The notes under the pieces: model-generated
What the model was told of the DNA's origin: nothing
What the model saw: only the letters and a program-made list of their open reading frames with translations
Database searches by the model: none
Shown: one piece after another, positions 1 to 6,964 of the stretch
How the letters are laid out: the number at the start of each line of letters is the position of its first letter
Position numbering within the stretch: position 1 is the stretch's first letter
Translations under genes and position numbers: made by a program
Assembly: GCA_035571275.1 (NCBI GenBank)
Contig: DATMKQ010000251.1
Span: forward strand, 1 to 13,023
Origin: Trebonia sp035571275
GTDB lineage: Bacteria; Actinomycetota; Actinomycetes; Streptosporangiales; Streptosporangiaceae
Length of the DNA: 13,023 bases
Direction: 5' to 3'

Positions 1-342
1 GTCCGCGACATGGTGCGAATCTCCGACGCCCGGATGAGCGGCACCAGCTACGGCGCCTGCGTGCTGCACGTGGCCCCGGAGTCGTTCGTCGGGGGCCCGC
101 TCGCCCTGGTCAAGACCGGTGACCTCATCACGCTCGACGTCGCCGCCCGCGAGCTCTCTCTAGATATCTCAGAACGAGCATTGGCTGATCGCCGCGCCGG
201 ATGGCAGCCCCCGGCGCCGAAGTTCGAACGTGGCTACGGCGCCCTGTACAGCGAGCACATCACCCAGGCCAACGAGGGCTGCGACTTCGCCTTCCTGGCC
301 AAGCGGGCTCACACGTCAGATCCCGAGCCCAACCCTCAGTAG
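1..342 (+). CDS. IlvD/Edd-family sugar-acid dehydratase, C-terminal part (5' end outside window)
   Basis: The open frame enters the window at base 1 and ends at TAG 340-342, so only the last 113 codons are present. They carry the conserved C-terminal block of the dihydroxy-acid/6-phosphogluconate dehydratase superfamily: DMVRISDARMSGTSYG, then HVAPESFVGGPLALVKTGD and the tail motif FERGYGALY...ITQANEGCDF. Enzymes of this family use an Fe-S cluster and Mg2+ to dehydrate 2,3-dihydroxy acids to 2-keto-3-deoxy acids in the cytoplasm. The tail resembles the pentonate (L-arabinonate/D-xylonate) dehydratase branch more than biosynthetic IlvD. The 2,5-dioxovalerate dehydrogenase two genes downstream favours a sugar-acid role; this is inference from context. 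The exact substrate (arabinonate, xylonate, other aldonate) cannot be read here because the active-site half is missing. The polygalacturonase gene begins 41 bp after the stop. Confidence 0.88.
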   Translation, partial: VRDMVRISDARMSGTSYGACVLHVAPESFVGGPLALVKTGDLITLDVAARELSLDISERALADRRAGWQPPAPKFERGYGALYSEHITQANEGCDFAFLAKRAHTSDPEPNPQ

Positions 343-383
343 TGAATCCCTGACTCCCAAACCCCGCAACCGGGAGGACAACG

Positions 384-1808
384 ATGTCACACGAGTTCGA
401 TCGCCGTTCCCTCTTGCGCCTCAGCGCCCTCGGCATCGCGGTGCCCGCGCTAGCCGCCACCTCCGGCTCCGTGGCCGCCGCCAGCGTCACGAGGACTACC
501 CGCCCGTCCGTCCGGCCGGCACGGACGCCGGCTGACGCCGCCGCCGACCGGATCGTCGCCTCGGTGCGCCGCCCGCGGTTCCCGCGGCGGTACTTCCGCG
601 TCACTGATTTCGGCGCGGTGGGCGACGGCACCACGATGAACACCGTCGCCTTCGCCGCCGCGATCGACTACACCAGCCGCTCGGGCGGCGGCCACGTGAT
701 AGTGCCCCCCGGCACGTTCCTGACCGGCGCCATCCATCTGCGCAGCCGCGTCGACCTGCACGTCGAGGACGGCGCCACGATCTTGTTCAGTCAGAACCCG
801 AACGACTTCCTGCCGGTCGTGTTCACCCGCTGGCAGGGGATCGAGCTGATGAACTACTCGCCGTTCATCTACTCCTATGGCCAGCGCGACATCGCCGTGA
901 CCGGGCAGGGAACCCTCAACGGGCAGGCGGACGACAACCACTGGTGGAACTGGAAGAACCTGGAGACCGCCGACTTCGACACGCTGGAGACGATGGCCGA
1001 CGACAACGTGCCGGTGTCTGCGCGCGTGTTCGGCGCGGGCCACTTCCTGCCGCCGCAGATGGTCCAGCCGTTCCTGAGCGACGGCGTCCTGCTCGAGGGC
1101 GTCACGGTCATCAACAGCCCGTTCTGGCACCTGAACCCGAACCTGTGCAACAACGTGACCATCGACGGGCTGACGATCAGCTCCACCGGCCCGAACACCG
1201 ACGGCTGCGACCCCGAGTCCTGCGACGGCGTCGTCGTGCGGAACGTCACCTACGACACCGGGGACGACTGCATGGCGATCAAGGCAGGCCGGGACGCCGA
1301 CGGCCGGCGGGTCAACGTGCCCTGCCAGAACGTGGTGGTGGAGAACTGCAACTTCGCCAACGGGCATGGCGGCATCACGATCGGCAGCGAGATGACCGGC
1401 GGCGTGAAGAACGTCTACGCCCGCGACCTCACCATGAACAGCGCGAACCTCCAGGCCGGGCACCGGATCAAGACGAACACGCTGCGCGGCGGCTACGCGC
1501 TCAACACCAACGTGTACCGCGTGACGGCCGGCACGGTGGGCGGCCCGCTGCTGCTAATCACGGGCAACTACGATGGCCAGACCGGCGACTTCCCGCCGGA
1601 TATCGACGACATCACCCTCGACAACTGGACGGTGGACACCTGCGAAGGCCTCTGGTCCATCGTCGGCGCGTCGGCCGCCGACCCGGTCGGCACCGCCACG
1701 CTGGAGAACATGGCGATCACGGCGTCCACGGTGGCCAACTCCGCGCAGTACATCAGCAACCTGGTCGTCGAGAACGTTACCGTAGGCGGTGTACCCGTGA
1801 CCGGCTAG
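384..1808 (+). CDS. GH28 polygalacturonase, Tat-exported
   Basis: A 474-residue glycoside hydrolase family 28 protein. Family members hydrolyse alpha-1,4-galacturonosyl links in pectin within a right-handed beta-helix. The catalytic signatures are all present: NTDGCD (271-276), GDDCMAIK (293-300, the catalytic Asp pair), GHGG (327-330) and RIKTN (361-365). The core starts with FRVTDFGAVGDGTTMNT near residue 71, the usual family opening. The N-terminus has a twin-arginine signal, DRRSLLRLSALG (6-17), followed by a hydrophobic stretch and an AAA-type cleavage region near residue 33, so export as a folded enzyme by Tat is likely. A Ser/Arg/Ala-rich spacer of about 35 residues links signal and helix. 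Start ATG 384 has GGGAGGA five bases upstream. No extra carbohydrate-binding module is visible. Exo versus endo action cannot be decided; close similarity to bacterial exo-type or rhamnogalacturonan-active GH28 enzymes is possible. Confidence 0.93.
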   Translation: MSHEFDRRSLLRLSALGIAVPALAATSGSVAAASVTRTTRPSVRPARTPADAAADRIVASVRRPRFPRRYFRVTDFGAVGDGTTMNTVAFAAAIDYTSRSGGGHVIVPPGTFLTGAIHLRSRVDLHVEDGATILFSQNPNDFLPVVFTRWQGIELMNYSPFIYSYGQRDIAVTGQGTLNGQADDNHWWNWKNLETADFDTLETMADDNVPVSARVFGAGHFLPPQMVQPFLSDGVLLEGVTVINSPFWHLNPNLCNNVTIDGLTISSTGPNTDGCDPESCDGVVVRNVTYDTGDDCMAIKAGRDADGRRVNVPCQNVVVENCNFANGHGGITIGSEMTGGVKNVYARDLTMNSANLQAGHRIKTNTLRGGYALNTNVYRVTAGTVGGPLLLITGNYDGQTGDFPPDIDDITLDNWTVDTCEGLWSIVGASAADPVGTATLENMAITASTVANSAQYISNLVVENVTVGGVPVTG

Positions 1809-1826
1809 CCAGCCGGCCCCGTGCCA

Positions 1827-1870
1827 GCGGGCGGGCGCCTGCCACCCCCTCACCCTAGGCGCCCGCCCGC
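1827..1870 (+). terminator. Intra-operon GC stem-loop after the polygalacturonase gene
   Basis: Perfect 14-bp inverted repeat GCGGGCGGGCGCCT (1827-1840) and its complement (1857-1870), separated by a 16-nt C-rich loop. It lies 18 bp after the polygalacturonase stop and ends 11 bp before the dehydrogenase SD. There is no T-tract, as is common for actinobacterial hairpins. It may partly terminate transcription or stabilise the 3' end of the upstream mRNA; which of these is inference. Confidence 0.6.
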
Positions 1871-1889
1871 GCCACATATCTGGAGTCAC

Positions 1890-3347
1890 ATGATTCAGGG
1901 TTTTAACCCTCGTACCGGCCAGCCGACTGGTGAGCCTGTGGCTGAGGCCAGCGACGCCGACGTTGACGCGATCGTCGCCGCTGCCGTCGCGGCGTCCAGT
2001 GCATGGGCGGCGTCGCAGCGGCGGGCCGAGGCACTGGAGGCCGTGGCGGACGCCCTAGACGCACGGGTTACCGATCTCGTGGCGATCGCGGACGCCGAGA
2101 CCGCGCTCGGGGTCGAACGGCTCACCGGTGAGGTGGCCAGGACCACAGGGCAGCTGCGGTTGTTCGCCGGGGTACTCAGGGACGGCGGGTACCTGGACGC
2201 GGTCGTGAGCCCGGCGGCAGGCGCCGCGCCGGACCTGCGCCGGGTCACACGGCCGGTCGGACCTGTGGCGGTGTTCGCGGCGTCGAACTTCCCCTTCGCG
2301 TTCTCGGTGGCGGGAGGCGATACGGCATCGGCGCTCGCGGCCGGCTGCCCGGTCGTCGTGAAGGCGCACGAGAACCATCCGGGCACCTCGGACCTGACCG
2401 CTCGGATCGTCGCCGGGGCGCTGGCCTCGGCCGGGGCCCCAGCGGGGACGTTCGGGCTGATACACGGCGTGGACGCCGGGCTGCGACTGCTGCGGCACCC
2501 GTCGATCGCGGCGGCCGGGTTCACCGGCTCGACAAGCGGAGGGCTCGCGCTGGCGCGGATATGCGCGGACCGGGAGGTGCCGATCCCGTTCTTCGGTGAG
2601 CTTGGCGCGGTCAACCCGGTCGTGGTGCTGTCCGGCGCGGCGTCGCTGCGTGCCGCCGAGATCGCCTCAGGTTACGCCGCGTCGCTGACGCTCGGGGCCG
2701 GCCAGTTCTGCACGAACCCGGGGCTGCTCTTCGTCCCCGCCGACGCGACTCTGCTGACAGCGATCGAGGAAGCCGTCAGCGGGTCGGCAGGCGGACCGAT
2801 GCTGTCGGCGCGGATCTTCGCCGCCTACCAGGACGCGGTCGCCGAGGCCGGGGCTCATCCCGGTGTCACGCAGCTGGCCAGCGGCAGCAAAGGAGAAGGG
2901 CCCTGGGGCGCCACGCCGCATGCCTTCCATACCTCGCTGAAGGAGTTCGGCGCCGACGCCGCGGTGCTTTCCCGCGAGCGGTTCGGGCCAGCCGGGGTGG
3001 TGATCACCTATTCGTCTGTGGAGGAACTGCTGCCGGTGCTCGGCAAGCTGGCCGGCAACCTGGTGGGCACGGTGCACGTCGACACGGGATCGGCGGCGGA
3101 CATCGAGCTCGCCAGGCAGGTGATCCCGGCACTCGAGCGCATCGCGGGCCGCATCGTCTACAACGGCTGGCCTACCGGCGTCGCCGTGGTCGCGGCGCAA
3201 GAGCACGGCGGGCCCTGGCCGGCCACGACGGCGCCCGCGTACACGTCCGTCGGCACGGCGGCCATCCGCCGCTGGCTGGTTCCCGTCGCGTACCAGAACT
3301 TCCCGGCCGAACTCCTGCCGGAGGTTCTTCGGGCTGAGCAGCCGTGA
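1890..3347 (+). CDS. 2,5-dioxovalerate (alpha-ketoglutarate semialdehyde) dehydrogenase
   Basis: A 485-residue NAD(P)+-dependent aldehyde dehydrogenase. Visible motifs are ASNFPFAFSVAGGDTASALAAGCPVVVKAH (130-160, cofactor and oxyanion Asn/Lys), FTGST (211-215), the general base Glu237 in FFGELGAVNP, and the nucleophile Cys274 in GQFCTNPG. The SVAGGDTASALAAGCPVVVKAHENHPGTS signature is characteristic of the KGSADH subgroup, which oxidises alpha-ketoglutarate semialdehyde to 2-oxoglutarate. That is the last step of non-phosphorylative L-arabinose/D-xylose and of galactarate/glucarate degradation. I chose ATG 1890 because GGAG lies four bases upstream and homology starts at MIQGFNPRTG; a longer frame from 1821 would translate the stem-loop. 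Its stop overlaps the next gene's GTG by 4 bp, implying translational coupling. Confidence 0.92.
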   Translation: MIQGFNPRTGQPTGEPVAEASDADVDAIVAAAVAASSAWAASQRRAEALEAVADALDARVTDLVAIADAETALGVERLTGEVARTTGQLRLFAGVLRDGGYLDAVVSPAAGAAPDLRRVTRPVGPVAVFAASNFPFAFSVAGGDTASALAAGCPVVVKAHENHPGTSDLTARIVAGALASAGAPAGTFGLIHGVDAGLRLLRHPSIAAAGFTGSTSGGLALARICADREVPIPFFGELGAVNPVVVLSGAASLRAAEIASGYAASLTLGAGQFCTNPGLLFVPADATLLTAIEEAVSGSAGGPMLSARIFAAYQDAVAEAGAHPGVTQLASGSKGEGPWGATPHAFHTSLKEFGADAAVLSRERFGPAGVVITYSSVEELLPVLGKLAGNLVGTVHVDTGSAADIELARQVIPALERIAGRIVYNGWPTGVAVVAAQEHGGPWPATTAPAYTSVGTAAIRRWLVPVAYQNFPAELLPEVLRAEQP

Positions 3348-4555
3348 CGAACTCCGCCGTTTACCTGTACCCGTGGGACGTGGACGGCGACCCCGACGGG
3401 CCGAATCGGATCGCCGGTCTCGGTGTCAAGGACGTCGTGCTGGCCGCGGCCTACCATTCGGTGCGCGCCGTGACGCCGTTCCACCCGCGGCACCGGATCG
3501 TCACCAGGGACGCCGCCGTCCATTACCGGCCCGACCACGAACGCTGGCGGGGTCTGCCGCTGCAGCCCGCCGAGGCCAGCGTCCTGGGGGGCTCGGCCGA
3601 TCCTGCCGAATCGGCCGAATCGGCCGGATCGTTCGAGCGGGCGGCCGAGGCGCTGCGCGCCGCGGGCCTTCGCGTGACCGCGTGGGTGGTGGTCGCGCAC
3701 AGCGAGGCAGTGGGCGCGGCGCATCCGGAGTTCGTCGTGCGGAACGCGTTCGGCGACCCGTATCCGTGGACGCTGTGCATCTCGTCGCCGGACGTCAGGG
3801 ATTACGCGGCCACCCTCGCGGCCGACGTGGCGGCGCTCGACTGGGCCGAGGGGATCGAGCTCGAGGCGTGCGGCTGGTACGGCTTCGGTCACCTGAGCGC
3901 GCACGACAAGACCGGCGGAGGGCCCGCCGGAGCGGCGGGCTGGCTGCTCGACCTGTGCTTTTGTCCGTCGTGCGAGGGCGCCTGCCGGGCAGCGGGGCTC
4001 AATCCCGGCCGGTTGCGCGAGCGGGTCCGCGCGGCCGTGGACGGCGGACTTGACGGACTGCCGGCGGACATGGAGCGCGCCATCCAAGAGGTGCGCGCCG
4101 AGCTGGCGGCGGATTTCCTGCGCGACGTGATCGGGTCCGCGCGTGCCGTCGCCCCGCGCAAGCCCGTGCTGGTCCACTCACACCCCGACCCGCGCGAGAG
4201 CGGGTCCAACCCAGGCTTCGACCCGCTCGTGCTGCTCGGTGACGGCGGCGCCGACGGGGTGGTGCTCGCCTGCCCGGATAGGAGCTCCGCTGAGCTCGTA
4301 TCCCAGGTCGCCACCGGTGCTCCCGCCACCGCCAGGATCGCGGCGAACCTGCCCGCCGTGGCGGCGCTGGGCGGCCGCCCCGCCGAACTGCGCGCACAGG
4401 CAGCGGCGATGCTGGAGGCCGGCGCGACGGAACTGCGGTTCTACCACGCGGGCCTGGCCTCGGCCGGCGACCTCGCCGCCATCCGCGACTGCTGCGCAGC
4501 CCTCGCCAGTCCGTCGGCGGTGCCAGGCCAGGCCGGGGACGCCCGGATGTTCTGA
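3344..4555 (+). CDS. Uncharacterised TIM-barrel glycoside-hydrolase-like protein
   Basis: A 403-residue protein without signal peptide or membrane segment, starting at GTG 3344 inside the stop of the dehydrogenase gene (GTGA overlap). I do not recognise a named family. The layout resembles hypothetical TIM-barrel glycosidase-like proteins: an early strand KDVVLAAAYHS (29-39) with His pairs nearby, the strand VTAWVVVAHS (111-120), HPEFVVRNAFGD (127-138), LCISSPDVRDYA (144-155), a strand ending in acidic residues GIELEACGWYG (170-180), and the Cys motif CFCPSC (205-210) typical of such proteins. Glu172/Glu174 would sit where barrel glycosidases place a catalytic acid; this is inference. A low-complexity Ala/Glu/Ser segment near 83-101 is encoded by 9-bp repeats. 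Because it is translationally coupled to the dehydrogenase and lacks a signal, an intracellular role in pectin-derived oligosaccharide or sugar-acid breakdown is plausible. It could instead be a non-catalytic barrel. Confidence 0.8.
   Translation: MTNSAVYLYPWDVDGDPDGPNRIAGLGVKDVVLAAAYHSVRAVTPFHPRHRIVTRDAAVHYRPDHERWRGLPLQPAEASVLGGSADPAESAESAGSFERAAEALRAAGLRVTAWVVVAHSEAVGAAHPEFVVRNAFGDPYPWTLCISSPDVRDYAATLAADVAALDWAEGIELEACGWYGFGHLSAHDKTGGGPAGAAGWLLDLCFCPSCEGACRAAGLNPGRLRERVRAAVDGGLDGLPADMERAIQEVRAELAADFLRDVIGSARAVAPRKPVLVHSHPDPRESGSNPGFDPLVLLGDGGADGVVLACPDRSSAELVSQVATGAPATARIAANLPAVAALGGRPAELRAQAAAMLEAGATELRFYHAGLASAGDLAAIRDCCAALASPSAVPGQAGDARMF
3606..3632 (+). repeat. 9-bp tandem repeat inside the TIM-barrel-like gene
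   Basis: Three head-to-tail units, CCGAATCGG twice then CCGGATCGT, encode the Ala-Glu-Ser-Ala-Glu-Ser-Ala-Gly stretch near residues 88-96. The unit length is a multiple of three, so copy-number change would keep the frame. The segment probably forms a flexible loop. Confidence 0.65.
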
Positions 4556-4558
4556 GGC

Positions 4559-4744
4559 GTGACGCCTGTGCTCGGTGTCGACCTTACCCTGGCCGGAACC
4601 GTGTCCTACGGGACGCAGCGCGCCGCCGCCGAGACGGCCGTCTCCGGTCTGATCGGTGTCCGCAGCATGTGGAACGAGATCGTTATCGCGTACGCCGCGG
4701 ATCCCGTCGACGTCGACCTGCACGTCCGGGAGGCCTTGCGTCGC
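4559..4744 (+). pseudogene. BON-domain protein fragment (remnant)
   Basis: The frame from GTG 4559 encodes LTLAGTVSYGTQRAAAE, AVSGLIGVRSMWNEI and DPVDVDLHVREALRR. These match the order and spacing of one BON domain plus the beginning of the next in actinobacterial multi-BON (OsmY-like) proteins, where a 'TLxGxVxxxxQRxAAExAVxxLxGVRxVxNxI' core is followed by 'DVxxxVxxAL'. Only about 62 residues look homologous; the N-terminal BON repeat and the rest of the following one are absent. Beyond 4744 the open frame continues to 4942 only as antisense of the opposing gene and is Ser/Arg-rich. The piece begins 3 bp after the preceding gene's TGA, in the same frame. It lacks a clear SD. I read it as a degraded relic left by a deletion or rearrangement; a translated mini-BON protein is possible but less likely. 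Confidence 0.6.
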
Positions 4745-4746
4745 GC

Positions 4747-5529
4747 TCAGGTCGCTCTCGGCCGGTACTTGAGCCGCAGCCGGGCCTGCTCGCAGACTCC
4801 GGCGCGCTCGTTCTCCGCGGCCACTCGCCTGGCCTCGTCGAGATCGGCCGGGGTCAAGAGGCCATTGCTAAGGAGGAAGCCGGCGAGGTCCCTGGCGTGC
4901 CCGCGCTTGCGCCAGATGAAGCCCTGTAGCAGCTTCTTGTAGTCGGACACGGCACCTTCGCCGCTGAGGTTCAGCGCTATGACCACGTTGATCATCGGCA
5001 CAGGTTGCGGGGTCGGCTGACTGAGAATGAATTCCTGGTAGTAGTACGCCATCGCCAGGCGCGCTCCGGCGTTGCGCTGGAAGTAGGACCTTACCCGGAC
5101 CACCGCGTCCGTATCTGGGGCGGCGCCGCGAGGCGTGAACGGGCTCTCCCTGGTGGTCGCGCCGGTGTCGCCACCGCGGGCCGGTTCGACTTGCGGGCGC
5201 TGCGGTTCGTGCCGCAACCGCACCACCCAGGCGCCGACGCTGACCAGCCACAGGCCGCCATCGAGCGCGACGGGCAGCGCTTCGTAGCGGGCCGGAGCGA
5301 CGGGGAGCACGTGGCACGCCGTCTGCCTGACCAGATCCGCCCCAGGAATCGGCCCTTCGACGTCGGGCGCCAGATAGACGCGGTGAGACGTGTCACGGCT
5401 GAAGAGTTCCCAGCCGTGATGAACATAGCGAAGCCCCGCGCATCGCGGCGCGCGGTGCAAAGCGACGTCTTCGTTGTCGCTGAGCAACGCCCGGTCCAGC
5501 CAGGTGATCTCCGCATGCGGGCAGCTCAT
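4747..5529 (-). CDS. Hypothetical protein downstream of the FHA gene
   Basis: I do not recognise this protein. From ATG 5529 it is 260 residues: an N-terminal beta-rich region (about 1-105, with PHAEITWLDRAL, YVHHGWELF, HVLPVAPARYEALPVAL, LWLVSVGAWVVRL), a probably disordered Pro/Thr/Arg linker (about 106-142), and a helical C-terminal part (143-260, with SYFQRNAGARLAMAYYYQEFIL and DYKKLLQGFIWRKRGHARDLAGFLLSNGLLTPADLDEARR). No signal peptide or membrane segment is seen. The start is uncertain: the frame is open to 5655, overlapping the FHA gene, and tandem GTG codons at 5580/5577 are alternatives, none with a strong SD. It follows the FHA gene in the same direction within at most 77 bp, so co-transcription is likely. 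A functional link to FHA phospho-signalling is inference. Confidence 0.75.
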   Translation of the reverse strand: MSCPHAEITWLDRALLSDNEDVALHRAPRCAGLRYVHHGWELFSRDTSHRVYLAPDVEGPIPGADLVRQTACHVLPVAPARYEALPVALDGGLWLVSVGAWVVRLRHEPQRPQVEPARGGDTGATTRESPFTPRGAAPDTDAVVRVRSYFQRNAGARLAMAYYYQEFILSQPTPQPVPMINVVIALNLSGEGAVSDYKKLLQGFIWRKRGHARDLAGFLLSNGLLTPADLDEARRVAAENERAGVCEQARLRLKYRPRAT

Positions 5530-5606
5530 CCACTCGCCGGGCTTCGCCGACCAGACAAAGAGCTGACCAATCGTCACCACAGCGACAATAGCCGGGCGCC
5601 GCGACC

Positions 5607-6623
5607 TCAGCCGATCTCCACCCTGGAGACCGGGGCATCCGGCCGGGAGCCCCACCGGATGGTGTCGCCGTCGCTCAGCTGATGCTCAGTCACCACCGGC
5701 GTCCCGTTCACGGTGAGGCCGTTCCGGCCCAGGTTGGTCACGCACCAGTGGCCTTCAGAGAACGCAAACCTGGCGTGCTCCCGGGAAATCGTGGGGACGT
5801 TCGGCAGGACCAGCTCCACGGACCCGCGTCCGGCCCGGGCGCCTGTCATCCGGGTCTGCGCCACCACGCGGCCAGTGACCAGCCGCAGCACGGGAACGGC
5901 AGCAAACGTCTTCTCCAGCACCGTGGCCATGCCGATATCGACCATCGTGCGCCCGTCAAACTCGGTGATCGCCGTGTCGGGTTCGCGCCACCCCCATTCG
6001 CCGGAGTCGGCCTCGCCGCGCTGCGGTACCGCGTACGCGAACTCCCGCGCGGCGGCGGCGGCAGCCGGATGTCCGTGCTGCAGGCGGTAGCGGCCCCGGG
6101 GAATCCCGTCGTCCCCGACCACATACACCTGCGCTCGTTCCGGGGTCGCGAATTGGGCGCCGTACCGGGAAACCACGTCCTCATAGTGCTCGGTCACGCT
6201 GGCTGTGACCACGCTGAGCTCTATCCGATCGGATAGCGATACCAGGTCTTCTCGGTTCATCTGAACCTCGACGACGTTCGGGGCGAACAGCGCGCCGCTG
6301 GGCGTGATCACGAACACATCGGGAAGATGGCTCACGGCCGTTCGCAGCACGGCCTGGCCGTCACGCCAGGGCCGCGATGACAGCCGGCGCACCCAGGGGT
6401 GATTCCGCGTTACGCCCATGGACCGCAGGAACAGGACCGCTACCGTGCCAGCGGCCGCGAAGAGCACCAGCAGGACGGTCGCCGAGAAGACGCCCCGTGT
6501 AACGACGTAGAGAACGAGCCAGGAGGCGGCGACGCCGCCGGCGACAACCCAGCGCCTCCGGCTTCGTCGCGGAAAGGGCGCACGCGCTACCTTCCTGCCG
6601 TCCGGCCCCCTGCCCTGAGTCAT
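5607..6623 (-). CDS. Two-TM FHA-domain protein with DUF3662-like N-terminal region
   Basis: A 338-residue protein. An Arg-rich N-terminus (1-24) is followed by two hydrophobic segments, about 25-42 and 46-67. Next comes a cytoplasmic region resembling the DUF3662 domain of actinobacterial FhaA-type proteins (about 95-182: LPDVFVITPSGAL, VVEVQMNREDLVSL, FATPERAQVYVVGDDGIPRGRYRL). The C-terminal FHA domain (about 248-335) has SREHARF (280-286) and GRNGLTVNG (299-307), the phosphothreonine-binding Ser/His/Asn pattern. FHA domains bind pThr peptides made by Ser/Thr kinases. No kinase or phosphatase gene is present here, so the partner is unknown. Unlike classical FhaA it carries two N-terminal membrane segments, which would tether it to the inner membrane. 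Start ATG 6623 has a weak GGTGG upstream. Membrane topology is inferred. Confidence 0.87.
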   Translation of the reverse strand: MTQGRGPDGRKVARAPFPRRSRRRWVVAGGVAASWLVLYVVTRGVFSATVLLVLFAAAGTVAVLFLRSMGVTRNHPWVRRLSSRPWRDGQAVLRTAVSHLPDVFVITPSGALFAPNVVEVQMNREDLVSLSDRIELSVVTASVTEHYEDVVSRYGAQFATPERAQVYVVGDDGIPRGRYRLQHGHPAAAAAAREFAYAVPQRGEADSGEWGWREPDTAITEFDGRTMVDIGMATVLEKTFAAVPVLRLVTGRVVAQTRMTGARAGRGSVELVLPNVPTISREHARFAFSEGHWCVTNLGRNGLTVNGTPVVTEHQLSDGDTIRWGSRPDAPVSRVEIG

Positions 6624-6714
6624 CTACCACCGTCTTTCACGCGCCGGCCATGGGTCGGTCCCCGTGAACAGAGGATGCGGTCCGAGCGTGCGCCAGTCAA
6701 CAAAAAACGGACAG

Positions 6715-6732
6715 CTTCCAGACATCTGGAAG
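6715..6732. promoter_or_regulatory. Operator-like inverted repeat upstream of the FHA gene
   Basis: CTTCCAGA-CA-TCTGGAAG: perfect 8-bp arms around a 2-bp centre, about 92 bp upstream of the FHA start codon. Size and symmetry suit a dimeric DNA-binding regulator. No regulator is encoded nearby, so assignment to the FHA or the divergent gene is open. Confidence 0.4.
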
Positions 6733-6916
6733 TTACGGCCAGACCTCGAAGTGACGCCTCACGTGGCTCGCGGATAAAAAGAGCACGCTGACTCCTATGA
6801 CTCGGCGCCTGGCCATATCTAGCCCTCCTCGCAACCTCAGCCTCGTAGGTAACACCGCTGACCGCTTCTCTTGCGTTGGCGCGCTATCACTCCTGCACTG
6901 AGATCAAAGTAGAACG

Positions 6917-6964
6917 TAGTGCTGAAGATATGACCGGCTATAACCGGTCATATCTTCAGCACTA
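6917..6964. repeat. Near-perfect 48-bp palindrome
   Basis: Arms of 21 bp (6917-6937 and 6944-6964) are perfectly complementary around the centre CTATAA, where only the outer C/A pair is mismatched, so the whole 48 bp is almost one palindrome. Skipping T6965, three more pairs (6914-6916 with 6966-6968) extend the stem. It lies 163 bp upstream of the SnoaL-like start and about 290 bp from the FHA start, away from any gene end. Possible roles are a structured RNA, a high-affinity operator, a cruciform site or a miniature mobile element; I cannot choose among them. Confidence 0.75.

Noticed and set aside
450..1463. Long antisense open frame (337 codons) opposite the polygalacturonase
   Set aside because: Its product is a Val/Asp/His/Arg-rich low-complexity string, the usual shadow of a high-GC gene on the other strand; the plus strand has complete GH28 catalytic motifs.
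3158..4177. Long antisense open frame (339 codons) across the dehydrogenase and TIM-barrel-like genes
   Set aside because: It spans two coupled plus-strand genes, has no domain pattern, and is Arg/Gly/His-rich like other shadows.
4745..4942. 3' extension of the BON frame
   Set aside because: The sequence is antisense to the opposing hypothetical gene, Ser/Arg-rich, and departs from the BON pattern; treated as read-through rather than coding.
6917..6964. Simple intrinsic terminator
   Set aside because: It lies between divergent genes far from either gene end and has no T-tract on either side, so termination is not the obvious role.
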